DNA of 64,000 nucleotides from the NCBI GenBank assembly GCA_002320285.1, contig DCKE01000023.1, positions 54,880-118,879 on the forward strand. The letters are read 5' to 3'. This DNA is from Flavobacteriaceae bacterium UBA1682 (GTDB lineage: Bacteria; Bacteroidota; Bacteroidia; Flavobacteriales; Flavobacteriaceae). Position 1 is the first letter of the stretch. Each line of letters begins with the position of its first letter. Position numbers and translations under genes: made by a program. The notes under the pieces were generated by a model, which was not told the origin of the DNA, did no database searches, and saw nothing but the letters and a program-made list of their open reading frames with translations. Below are positions 47,288 to 58,100 of this stretch, in pieces.

Positions 47288-50200
47288 CTACCTATTGATC
47301 TGCACCCATCCGGTTCTAGGTTTGCCGTGCGCTATTACGACATAATAATAGGTACCATCTGGCAGCATATTTCCGCTTTTATTTTGACCAGCCCATTGAT
47401 CGGTATAATGACCGTCAAACGAGAAAACTTCGGCACCATAGCGGTTGTAAATCTTAATGCTTGATACCCCGTGATTGGACAAATCAAAACGATCGTTTTT
47501 ACCATCCCCATTTGGAGAAATACCCTTCGGTATTGGACAGTCGTTAAATATCAAGGTAAAACTACTTTCATCAACACATAAACCATCATCAGAACTGGTA
47601 TAGACATATATCGTCTGACTAAAATGGACTACAGTTCCTGCGATTAATTCCTGACCTTGACCTCCACTCTGCGTGAAATATCGATGATTTCCCTCTAATG
47701 ACTCTAAGGTATAACTTTCACATTCTAAGGTTTTATCTTCAAGAATAGGTGCTATAACAGCCTCGGTAATCATTACTTTGAAAGATATCTCTTCATAACA
47801 ATCCCCTCCATTGTCTTGTAAGACAAAAATCGTATGTATTCCAGGTTCCGTTAACTCGTCGCCGACTTGATACCTTATACCTGTTTTAGCCGATTGGGTA
47901 TAGTATGATTGGCCAGGCTCTAAATCTGGTAATATATAAGAAACACAGACAGACACATCTGCTCTGAATTCTGGAATATCACCCGCTTTAGAACGCAACA
48001 GCCATTCGAAGTCTTCGGTGCAAGCTGTTTTATTGTCGGTAACCGTAATTCGAATCACTTTACTGGTATGAGTATCTTCAATCAAGAAAGCTTTTGGAGT
48101 CAAAATTTCCAATTCCTCCTGATCCTGAATCTGATAGTAAGCAAATTGATAATCATCCGCGCTTGCTCCCGACAACATGCCCTCCTCAACTTCTGTCAAA
48201 TCTAAAACAATAGGAACTAGAGTATTACGACAAAAATCTCTGGATTTAGGCGCAGCTATCACTCTTGAGATCGGAGGAAAGATCTCGATGATTCGCTCTC
48301 CTTGCACGCTGCAGCCAATCTTCAAATATTCACCAATTACTTTGTACACACCACTCTCACAAACCTCCAAATCGGATTGATCCGCTCCTGCGATCAACTC
48401 ACCGTCTTTAAACCATTGAATTCGCACCTCATCAGTCCCCAAGCCCGAGTGAATGGTTACACAGTCGTGATTACAAAGTGCCGTTCCCTTAGAGACCAAC
48501 AGATCAGCCCCGAGATCAAGATTACCCAGATCAAAACTACCAGCATTAAAAAATACCGCAGAAGAATGTGACGTGGTAGAGCAAAAATCGATTACCGCCA
48601 ATTTAATGCGATAATGACGGCCTGGGGTCACATAAACTGTTTCAGATTCCATCGGTCGCGTCAGCCCGACAAAATCAATATAAGCCTCCAACGGGTCATC
48701 AATATTATTGGCATAATGCTTCCAATAGAGTTCGGGATTTGAACTCGGACAATTTTTTCCCGTTTTAGAGCTATCGGTAATGGTATGCAATGCAATGGGA
48801 ACATCGGTTCCTTTGATCTTTGCCAAATTTCTTCCTTCACCAGTAGTTTCATCAATCAACCAGGCAGCAAATAAAGCTCCTGCGGCACATCCCACATTAG
48901 TACAATCGGAATGGTAGCTGTTGGACGCTAATAAATATTCAAATTTAATCGAGTCTTTTATAGTAAAGAAATCAAACTCTATCTGAGTCACTCGTTTCCT
49001 TGTTGTGTTAGGTGGACCACCTCCTGCATCTGCAATCGCATCATTGACATCCTTATCTCCTATCCATCTTTCGTCATTATCCCCTCTAAAATTAAAGGAA
49101 TTCCATTGGCCAGGACCGGAAACGTATTGAATTTCATTGGTCGACAATACAATCCCTTCCTCAAAAGGGAAGTCTGTTTCACCTTTATTAAAATAACCGA
49201 CCGTATTATATGACATCGCCTTGGGACTGCCGTCACCATTTTGATACCGCACATTGGATACCAAATCACAATTGGACTGAATCAGCACATCTTTTACCAA
49301 TTCTTCCAAGCTGTAATCCTCTCCACTCGGACTCACCTCCAGAAAATTTGGCGAGTTGATACATATCTTAAACATCGCTTTTAGATTTGCGGTGGTAGTA
49401 GCTAATCGAACGTAATATTTCTGCCCTGGAACTAGGTCATTCAGCAACTTAGATGTAACGTTTGAGGCCATCGTGAAACACTCTTTAGCCACATTGGAGA
49501 TTGAACCACATGGTTGATCATAAAGCGCCCCATATAAAACAGGCTTTGAAGTTCCCATCCAGTCCTTGATTTTAAAGAGATGAGTAGGTTCTTTTGCGGT
49601 AAATTCAAACCAAATATCACGTTTTACGGAATTTGTCCCGCAACTTGGCTCCACAACAGCAGACACTGCCATACCTAAAGTCGATACGGAAACCTCCATT
49701 TCACATGAGATTTCGTGATTAACTGGAATAGTTATAGCCCCGTCACAATTGTTGTTTTCATCGACCACCGTCATCACATAGATGGGCGTTGACCAATCGC
49801 TAGTTGTTATTCCATCCAGGCATTTGGCTCGAACATAAACCGTATAGGATCTACCTGATTGTAGGCCCGTTATTGTGGTTTGCGGATTACCCGAAACAGA
49901 GGTCATTGAGATCGGCGTAGCCGACTCGTCTTGCCCGTAATAAACCACCAAAACCTCCCATTGGCTAATCGATCCGTATTGTTGCCATTCTAAATCAATT
50001 GTTGTTTCGGTTTGATCCACTATTTTAACATAATATGGCTCCGGGCAATTGATAACCTTTTTTAGGTGAATATTGTCTAAATACAAATACGAATAATTGA
50101 TATCTAAATAATCCACATGCCATCCAAGATGTACATCGGCTTGTGTGTGATCTATAAACACCACTTCTTCGACATAATCGGCCAAACGATACGTCATAAA

Positions 50201-53200
50201 TGGCACTAAAATACTATCGAATTTGGTGACATCAGCTCCCTGTGTAGACAGTCGTACTTCAAACTTATTGTCATAACTCGGAGATGTTCTATAATGATAT
50301 TTTAAGACATACATACCGCCGTCTAATTTGATTTTTGGAGAAATTAACCAATCGTTATAAGGCTTTCTGCCCAAGTAATACATAGCCTGATTTCCCTCAT
50401 AAACATTGTTTTTCGTGATTCTCCAAGTATCTCCAATAGGGTGTTGTTGACCGTCATTATCCACTGAAGTCCAACATCTAACGGTTTTGGTATTTGAATT
50501 AAATCCCTCCCAAAAAGGCAACTCGTAAACATCACATAGGGTAACAAATTTAACAGGCCCACTCCAGATACTGTATGCACCATTGCCACAGACCGTACGT
50601 ACATAAAACTCATAATCGGTATTCGGCTCTAATATGACACCTTGATGGTCAGAAGTAGCTGTTAATTGTTGCTGATTAGTAGGCAAGCCATTAGAAACCG
50701 GAAACCCTGTTCCCACTTTTTGTATATAATACTCCCAAGTACTCGCATTAAAATCATCGGTCCAGCTCATGGTTACCTCCCGTTTTCCGACATCAATCAC
50801 CTCCAGGTTCAAGGGCTCTGGACAGCCTGTAACCTCTTCAATAAAAACATTATCCACATAAATATCGGTATAACGCGTAGCAGAAGTGACATGCCAGGCA
50901 ATATGTACCGTTCCACTAAATCCAGAAATGAAAACGTACTCCTCTTCCCATTGCGTGATCGGATCGTACTTCTTCTTAGGAACCACTACTTTAGTGAATT
51001 GAGTAATATCCGCGCCAGAATTAGACGCTAAAACTTCAAATTCATAGTCGTTATTGACATTTGATCCCATTCTATAATGGTATTTTAGACGATAAATTTT
51101 ATGCTGTTCCATTTTAATCATTGGAGACAGCAACCAATCGTTATGAGGAAGATTTTTTACCTCTGAGGAATTGCCATAAAAATTTGCAGCATGTGAACCC
51201 TCGAATCGCGTTGTTGTAAGCCTCCAAATATTATCATTACTCGTCGGTTCAGCATCGCCATTGCCATCTATAACAGACCAGCACACCAAGCTTTTAGAAT
51301 TCGAATTAAAGCCCTCCCAGAACGGCGTATCAAATACACCACAGGCCGTGGTAAATACAAATGGTCCTGACCACTCACTAAATTCACCATTACCACATAC
51401 CGTACGAACGTAGTATTCGTAATCCGTATTTTGTTTCAGGTTATTACCCAAATGATCTTGAGTCACTTTGGCATCTTTTACATTAACAGCTGTTCCGTTT
51501 GTTGTCGGTGCGCCACCCCCTGGTAACTGAACCAGATACTCCCAATTACTGCCGTAAGCATCGTTCCACATCAGCGTTGCTTCATTTTCTTTTTCATCTC
51601 TACTACTGAGTTCTACAGGCTCTGGACAGGTAAGAACTTCTTCAAAGTACACATTATCCAGATAAAGATAGGTCGCACTATTTTGTGTATATACGTGCCA
51701 GGCCATATTGATTTGCCCGCCGGTATTGTCAATAAACAATTTTTTCTCTTTGTAGTGCGAATTGCTATACTCAATTTCTGCCGTTAAAATGGTAGTGAAA
51801 TCACTGACAGCACTACCGTCCTTCGACAGCATTACCCGAAAATCAGTCTCATAATAATCACTGGTTTTAAAGTGATATTTCAATCGGTATATTTTAGAAG
51901 CATTTATATTAAAAGAAGGACTGATTAACCAATCATCATGCGTTCTATTAGTTTGACCGTAAAAACTCATAGCGCGATCACCTTCATATACATGGGTTGT
52001 ACTGTTAGTACTAGTCCAGATATTAGAGCCTGTTGGCGAGGTCGCGTCGTTATTATTATCTTTTATAGTCCAACATTGAATTGCAGAACTGTTGGAATTG
52101 AACCCTTCCCAGAACGGCAACGGTATTACATCACAGCTTGTTCTAAAAAGAATTGGCCCTATCCAAGGACTATTTTTACCTGGCCCGCAACTCGATCGAA
52201 CAAAAAACTCATACCAGGTATCGGGTTGTAAATTGGTCGATCCCGATCCATTGGTTCTCGTTACGGTTATCTCCCTTGTTTTAGTTAAAGCCCCACTGCC
52301 TATCGGTTTTACTCCCGTCGGAAGTTGTACATAATATTCCCAATTCGCATTAATACTGTCTTTCCAAACAAAAGTCGCTTCATCCTTTTTTATATCCTTT
52401 ATTTCGACCTCATCTTCAGGTCCAAAACAATCGATCCGCTCAATCGACACCAAATCAATATACACATCTGTGGAGCCCTTAGCGACTACATGCCACGCTA
52501 TATTAACGAGTCCAGTAATATTTTGAACATATAAAGTTCTCTTTAAATAAGAACTGTTATTTCGCTTTTCTGCCGCCTCGAGAACGGTCGTAAAATTAGC
52601 CGGTTCTATTCCGGTGGTTGAAAGCAATACCTCAAATTCGTTGGAATACGAAGTCGACGTTCGATAATAATAAGTGATTACATAGATCCCTCCATTCATT
52701 TGAAATTGTGGAGAGATCAACCAATCATCGTGGGTTGTATTGGAACCACGTCCATCAAAATACATGGTACGATCCCCTTCGTGAACCGAATAATTATGTT
52801 GCCTCCATGCATTAGCACCGTTGGACATCTTATCCTGATTATTATCGAGTATGGTCCAACAGCGATAGGTGTTTGAGCTCGTATTAAATCCTTCTGAATA
52901 CGGCAGTACCGCTGGCAGACAAGCTGTCGTCAATTTAAATGGCCCCATCCATTCTCCAAAAACACCGTTGGTACATTTAGCGCGGACATAAAAGTCATAG
53001 GTGGTATTTGCTGTAAGCGAACTGTTGTTGTGATCGGTCGAAAGGGTCACTTCCGTCGTAGTGGTGTTTACTCCCGCTCCGATTGGTCCGTTACCATCTA
53101 CTTCATCGACAAAATATTCCCAAGAGTTGTTGATACTGTCTTGCCACGATACCGTAGCTTGATTGGTTAAGATATCAGTAAATGCTATGCGCTGTGGTTC

Positions 53201-54715
53201 TATGCACTCCACTTCCTCCACAAACACATTGTCCACATACAGATAGGTATAGGTTTGGGTAGTCACATGCCAAGCAAATTGTATTCTTCCCTGTACATTT
53301 TGAACATAAGCAACCTCTTCTCTCCAATCACTATTGCTGTCTATCTTTTTTGGAACTACTACTATTGTAAAGTCACTCAAACCACCTCCATTAATCGATG
53401 CCAATACTTCAAATTGATTATTATAACTTGTCGAAGTTTTAAAATGGTATCGCAGTTTATAGGTTTTGGTCGAGTCTACTATGAATTGTGGTGAAATCAA
53501 CCAATCGTCGTTGCGCGGTCCGCCGTAGAAATACATACATCCATTGCCCTGAAATGTTCCATAAGCATAAGGTCTCCATATATTACTGCTCGTCGGTGAG
53601 GTAGAATCGTTATTGGCATCGACAATTGCCCAACAATCGCTGGTTGTTGAGTCGGAATCAAAACCCTCCCAAAACGGCAAACCAAACGCAGCACACAAGG
53701 TTTTGAAAGCAACAGGTCCCATCCATTCACTCTTTTCATCAGCTGCACAAACCATTCTCACCCATACAAAATAGTTTTGATTGGCGGTTAGATTTGAAAG
53801 TGGTGTACTCAGTGCATTGGTCACTGTAATTACCGGGGTCTGATTTCCCGTAGGCGCTGTATTGGCAGTGCTTAAGTAAACTTCATAATTATCTGTGGCA
53901 ATGCCCGCGGGAGATGTCCACGACAGCAGCGCACTATTTTCTAGAAGGCTATTTACCAGAATGTTCCTAGGACGAGGACAACTGATCCTAGACAATTCTA
54001 CATTATCAATTGCAGCGGGCGGTTGATTAAAAATAGAACTGTCGTTAATCCACTCGAAAACAATCTTGACTTGTTGCCCCGCAAAGGAGGTCAGATCAAC
54101 AATACTATTATTTCGCACAAAGGTGTTTTGTTCCAACATGTGATCTCTGACTAAAATTCCACCACTATTAGCTACGGATATCTTTGTCCCAGCTGTAGGC
54201 ATATGTGACAACGGTATCATCCAAACATTCAAATAATCATAAAAACTAGCAATCTTCTCTCCAGCCGCACGCCAATCAAAACTCAACATATGTTCACTGG
54301 TGTTTGCAGCAATTGAAATCGGCTCGCTTACCGCATGAGAAACCGAGGAGCCAATAGAATAATTATTTGTTAGCCCGTTATCATCCGAGATGTAAATCGA
54401 TTTGGTACCTCCATTCTTTACTGCAGTACCAATATACCAACCGTTGTTGACATCATTAAAAATCGTCCATTTGACCGCCCCCTCGAAATCATCACTAAAA
54501 ACAACATTAGCCGGATTTGTAGTCTTTAAGTGATCTGAGGATTTAAACATAAAGTAAGGCTGCAAATAAAGTTCTGGAGCAAAATATTTTATTTGCCAGA
54601 AAAATGCATTTTCATCCAATTCAGTTCTTAGCCCGGCACTATAACTTTTAGCATTTACAAATAGAAAACCAAGGCAAAAAATGAAAAATGAAAATAATAA
54701 GGATATTTTTTTCAT
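47288..54715 (-). CDS. Giant T9SS type B cargo adhesin, 2475 aa (array member 7)
   Basis: Signal peptide (MKKISLLFSFFIFCLGFLF, cleaved near the NAK/SYS region), motif FFWQIKYFAPELYLQPYF, extra N-terminal domain plus Fn3 (about 65-345), five J+Fn3 units to about 1635, PPC-like domain, choice-of-anchor-L of the FASNSY type in the form LASNSYHSDC shared with member 2, Ig-like segment, three Cys modules, CHU_C ending GWVQINR. The last J domain lacks the DxNxD loop (CWTSVDNDGQ). The CTD has WAGQNKSGN where most paralogues have WYGQDKGGK, a change shared in part with member 8. Domain layout is the same as member 5, and their upstream DNA is also related. Inferred surface adhesin; transcribed alone. 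Confidence 0.93.
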   Translation of the reverse strand: MKKISLLFSFFIFCLGFLFVNAKSYSAGLRTELDENAFFWQIKYFAPELYLQPYFMFKSSDHLKTTNPANVVFSDDFEGAVKWTIFNDVNNGWYIGTAVKNGGTKSIYISDDNGLTNNYSIGSSVSHAVSEPISIAANTSEHMLSFDWRAAGEKIASFYDYLNVWMIPLSHMPTAGTKISVANSGGILVRDHMLEQNTFVRNNSIVDLTSFAGQQVKIVFEWINDSSIFNQPPAAIDNVELSRISCPRPRNILVNSLLENSALLSWTSPAGIATDNYEVYLSTANTAPTGNQTPVITVTNALSTPLSNLTANQNYFVWVRMVCAADEKSEWMGPVAFKTLCAAFGLPFWEGFDSDSTTSDCWAIVDANNDSTSPTSSNIWRPYAYGTFQGNGCMYFYGGPRNDDWLISPQFIVDSTKTYKLRYHFKTSTSYNNQFEVLASINGGGLSDFTIVVVPKKIDSNSDWREEVAYVQNVQGRIQFAWHVTTQTYTYLYVDNVFVEEVECIEPQRIAFTDILTNQATVSWQDSINNSWEYFVDEVDGNGPIGAGVNTTTTEVTLSTDHNNSSLTANTTYDFYVRAKCTNGVFGEWMGPFKLTTACLPAVLPYSEGFNTSSNTYRCWTILDNNQDKMSNGANAWRQHNYSVHEGDRTMYFDGRGSNTTHDDWLISPQFQMNGGIYVITYYYRTSTSYSNEFEVLLSTTGIEPANFTTVLEAAEKRNNSSYLKRTLYVQNITGLVNIAWHVVAKGSTDVYIDLVSIERIDCFGPEDEVEIKDIKKDEATFVWKDSINANWEYYVQLPTGVKPIGSGALTKTREITVTRTNGSGSTNLQPDTWYEFFVRSSCGPGKNSPWIGPILFRTSCDVIPLPFWEGFNSNSSAIQCWTIKDNNNDATSPTGSNIWTSTNSTTHVYEGDRAMSFYGQTNRTHDDWLISPSFNINASKIYRLKYHFKTSDYYETDFRVMLSKDGSAVSDFTTILTAEIEYSNSHYKEKKLFIDNTGGQINMAWHVYTQNSATYLYLDNVYFEEVLTCPEPVELSSRDEKENEATLMWNDAYGSNWEYLVQLPGGGAPTTNGTAVNVKDAKVTQDHLGNNLKQNTDYEYYVRTVCGNGEFSEWSGPFVFTTACGVFDTPFWEGFNSNSKSLVCWSVIDGNGDAEPTSNDNIWRLTTTRFEGSHAANFYGNSSEVKNLPHNDWLLSPMIKMEQHKIYRLKYHYRMGSNVNNDYEFEVLASNSGADITQFTKVVVPKKKYDPITQWEEEYVFISGFSGTVHIAWHVTSATRYTDIYVDNVFIEEVTGCPEPLNLEVIDVGKREVTMSWTDDFNASTWEYYIQKVGTGFPVSNGLPTNQQQLTATSDHQGVILEPNTDYEFYVRTVCGNGAYSIWSGPVKFVTLCDVYELPFWEGFNSNTKTVRCWTSVDNDGQQHPIGDTWRITKNNVYEGNQAMYYLGRKPYNDWLISPKIKLDGGMYVLKYHYRTSPSYDNKFEVRLSTQGADVTKFDSILVPFMTYRLADYVEEVVFIDHTQADVHLGWHVDYLDINYSYLYLDNIHLKKVINCPEPYYVKIVDQTETTIDLEWQQYGSISQWEVLVVYYGQDESATPISMTSVSGNPQTTITGLQSGRSYTVYVRAKCLDGITTSDWSTPIYVMTVVDENNNCDGAITIPVNHEISCEMEVSVSTLGMAVSAVVEPSCGTNSVKRDIWFEFTAKEPTHLFKIKDWMGTSKPVLYGALYDQPCGSISNVAKECFTMASNVTSKLLNDLVPGQKYYVRLATTTANLKAMFKICINSPNFLEVSPSGEDYSLEELVKDVLIQSNCDLVSNVRYQNGDGSPKAMSYNTVGYFNKGETDFPFEEGIVLSTNEIQYVSGPGQWNSFNFRGDNDERWIGDKDVNDAIADAGGGPPNTTRKRVTQIEFDFFTIKDSIKFEYLLASNSYHSDCTNVGCAAGALFAAWLIDETTGEGRNLAKIKGTDVPIALHTITDSSKTGKNCPSSNPELYWKHYANNIDDPLEAYIDFVGLTRPMESETVYVTPGRHYRIKLAVIDFCSTTSHSSAVFFNAGSFDLGNLDLGADLLVSKGTALCNHDCVTIHSGLGTDEVRIQWFKDGELIAGADQSDLEVCESGVYKVIGEYLKIGCSVQGERIIEIFPPISRVIAAPKSRDFCRNTLVPIVLDLTEVEEGMLSGASADDYQFAYYQIQDQEELEILTPKAFLIEDTHTSKVIRITVTDNKTACTEDFEWLLRSKAGDIPEFRADVSVCVSYILPDLEPGQSYYTQSAKTGIRYQVGDELTEPGIHTIFVLQDNGGDCYEEISFKVMITEAVIAPILEDKTLECESYTLESLEGNHRYFTQSGGQGQELIAGTVVHFSQTIYVYTSSDDGLCVDESSFTLIFNDCPIPKGISPNGDGKNDRFDLSNHGVSSIKIYNRYGAEVFSFDGHYTDQWAGQNKSGNMLPDGTYYYVVIAHGKPRTGWVQINR

Positions 54716-54752
54716 AATTCTATATTATTTAGTTATTTAACGCTCATTATTT

Positions 54753-54760
54753 CAAATATA
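54753..54760 (-). promoter_or_regulatory. Putative -7 box of adhesin 7
   Basis: TATATTTG on the minus strand, 38 bases before the ATG, about 8 bases farther than in most array members. The 17-mer at 54783-54799 just upstream is shared with adhesin 5 at the same distance from the start codon. Confidence 0.55.
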
Positions 54761-54799
54761 TACATTAATGACGTATTTATTTTACTAAAAATGTTAAAA

Positions 54800-55043
54800 A
54801 ACCTAATTAACAATAAAATTAAAAAACACGAAAACAAACCGTTAAAATACTTACAGCCAAAAGTATAGACTCTTAATTATAATATTAAAACCTCATTTAT
54901 TTATGTTAACAAAAACTAAAAACAATACGTTTTCCGTTAGCTCAAACTTTAAAAATCAAACCAATACACTGATTAACAGCCAACAAACCCATAAATAACC
55001 TCAAAAAATCAAAAAGCAACTGTTCCATATTGAACTTACAGCA
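54800..55043. other. Intergenic region between adhesins 7 and 8
   Basis: Very AT-rich, no coding frame, no remnant of PorP/SprF and no repeat seen apart from the short match to the adhesin 5 upstream region at its left edge. Confidence 0.5.
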
Positions 55044-55088
55044 ACAAAAAACGAGACCACCTCCAAAAGAGACAGTCCCGTTTTTTTT
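55044..55088 (-). terminator. Terminator of adhesin 8
   Basis: AAAAACGAGAC (about 55046-55057) pairs with GTCCCGTTTTT (from 55075) with one A-C mismatch; A and T runs on both sides allow use in both directions. It lies about 70 bases past the stop codon at 55155. Confidence 0.75.
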
Positions 55089-55154
55089 ATAATCTGTAAT
55101 GATTCAACAAACCCGCGCGATTAAAGCCGATTGGTTTTAACCCATCACCAGCAC

Positions 55155-58100
55155 TTATTTATTGATCTGTACCCAACCGGTTCTCGTTTTCCCGTGAGCT
55201 ATGACCACATAATAGTAAGTACCATCAGGAAGCAATTTCCCGTTTTTATTTTGTCCCGCCCACTGGTTGGTATAATTTCCGTGATAGGAAAAGACCTCAG
55301 AACCATATCGGTTGTAAATCACTACACTAGTAGCACCGTGCTTCGACAAATCAAAAGCGTCATTAAACCCGTCGCCATTTGGCGAAATTCCCTTTGGAAT
55401 AGGACACTCCTCATAACGTATTTCAAAACTGCTTTCATCCGTACACAAGCCATCTGGCGATAAGGCATATACATAAATTCTTTGCGTATCCGGAATCATC
55501 ATTCCGACAGCCAATTCCATTCCTTGCCCCCCACTTTGAGTAAAATATCGATTGTGCTCCGATAATTTTTTGAGTTCATAAAAATCGCACTGCAAATCCT
55601 CATCCTCAAAAACATCTGCCTTTACCGCTTCTGTGATTGAGATGGTATATGCAGTCTGTTCATAACAACCCGCGCCATTATCTTGAAAGACAAATACGCT
55701 ATAAACACCAGCACTATCCAATACATCTCCAGGTTTATATTCCTTCCCCTGAGCAGCAGCTAGCGAATAATATGCCTGATTGCTTTCCAAAGCAGGGAAG
55801 GTATAGCTTGCGCAAACCCTAACATCTTCGCGAGCAACTGGAAGACTTCCGGCCGTAGATTTTAAGGTGATTTCAAAAATCTCTGTACAACCGGTGTATA
55901 AGTCTTTGACCAACTGATAGACCAGGACATCGCTACCGCTAACTTTGACCAAAAATTCTGTAGGATCCGCAATCGCATTTTCACCGATTTCAGCCTCTGC
56001 TTTGGTTTGGAAGTAGGTAAAGGCATAGTTCATTGGATCTGCCGTACCCAGCATTTTCTTCTCCACCTGCGTCAAATCGATCTCCAAATCCTTCAATGAC
56101 GTTCGACAAATGGTCAAAATCTCCGGTTTAGCCAAAACCTTAGAAATCGCAGGAAAGATCTCGACTTTTACCGAACCACTCGTTTCGCAATTCACTTCCA
56201 GGTATTTTGCCATAATTTTATAGGTTCCACTCTCAGTGACCTCTAAGTCTGGCCCCTTTTCATTCGGGATCAAAATCTCGTCTCTAAACCATCGAATATC
56301 CACTGCATCTGGATCTGTACTTAAACCCGATTTGATCGTTTGCGATTCTCCATCGCAAAGGGCATTGTTCGTTTCTACCAACATATCCACACCCAGATCA
56401 ACCGTACCCAAATCAAAACTTGAAGCATTAAAAAACACGGCAGAGGTATGTAAAACATTGGGACAAAAATCGGCGACGGCCAACTTAATGCGGTATTTTT
56501 TACCGGCTTTTACGGGAATCTTCTCAGAGCTCATCGGCACGGTTAGCCCCACGTAATTAACCGGAGCATCCAATTTACTATCCTGAACGTTATCATAGTA
56601 TTTCGAAAAAAACGTCGGATTCATACTTCTACAAGCCGCTCCCGACTTATTGGAATCGCGTATGGTTGACAGGGCAATAGGTTCAGTAGTTCCCGGAACT
56701 AAAGCCAGATTTTGTCCCTCACCCGTTGCAATTTCCGTTAACCATGCCGCAAACAAAGCACCTCCCTCTTTACAAACATAGGTACAACCGCGATCATAAC
56801 TTTCCGAAGCAAAGAGGTACTCAAAATTCAACGAATCCTTGATCGGTATAAAGTCAAACTCCAAAACCGACACATATTTATCATCGCCAAAACCAACTCC
56901 ACCTACTTGCTTAATCACCTCATTTAAATCGGCATCACCTGTCCACTTCGGAACCTTGTCCTTCGACGCAACATAATGATGTGGTCCCGGAGTATATTTG
57001 ACCGCATGCGTAGCCAATACGATTCCTTCCTCAAATGGGAAGTCGGCCCCTGCCTTATTAAAATAACCCAAGGTATTGATCGCACTGTTATCTCCTGCCT
57101 GATATTTGATATTGGACACCAGATCACAGTTTGATTTAATCAAAACGTCTTTAACCAATTCTTCTACGCTGTATTTATCCCCGCTCGGACTTACTTCCAA
57201 ACTAGAGAATTGCGATGTAGTAATACACAAGCTAAAGATAAAATCGGGGTTTTTTACCGTGGTAGCCACCCTTAAAAGATATTTCTTACCCGGAACCAAT
57301 CCCATCATAATACCGTCGCGCCCCATATTGTTAAACGAAAAACAACTCATCGCCGTATTTATTATTGTAGCGCAGTCCTGATCGTAAATCGCGATATACA
57401 TCGTCGATGACGAACTTCCATTGCTTTCTTGACTGCTATATATATCCGTCATCTTCAGCATATGTTGCGTTGAAGTAGCGGTAAATTCAAACCACACATC
57501 TGTTTTAACCCCTGTTGGATGACAAAACGGCTCCAATACTTTGGAAATATTTGCCCCAAAAAACGTTGCTGATATGGTTTTCTCACATTCCAAACCGCTG
57601 TTGACCGGAATGGTCAACGCTCCCGAACAGTCATCGTTTAGTCCCACTTTTATAGCGGTATTCAAGGGCGTAGACCAATCACTAGTCGTAACATTATCCG
57701 AACACACAGCCCTTACAAAAACGGAATACGCCTTGCCCTCACTCAAACCAGCTAAAGTTGTTTTCGGATTTCCTGTCACTTTTTTAATATTAGCCGCCAA
57801 GCCCGTTGGCTGACTACCATATCCGACGATTTCGACCTCCCAATTTGTTATTCCTCCATCTTGCTGCCACTCGATATCAATACTATTATTAGTGACCGCT
57901 GTTGTCTTGACATAATAGGGCTCTGGACAATTCGTAACTTTTTTGATGGAGACTTTATCTATGCTGACCAAGGTGCGAATTCCCGTTGATGAGACCGCAT
58001 GCCAGCCGATATTGACCACCCCTTTGACATTATTGATAAAAACCACCTGTTCTACCCAAGCCTTATTTAAGTATTTCTTACGAGCAACCAGCGTTTGTTT

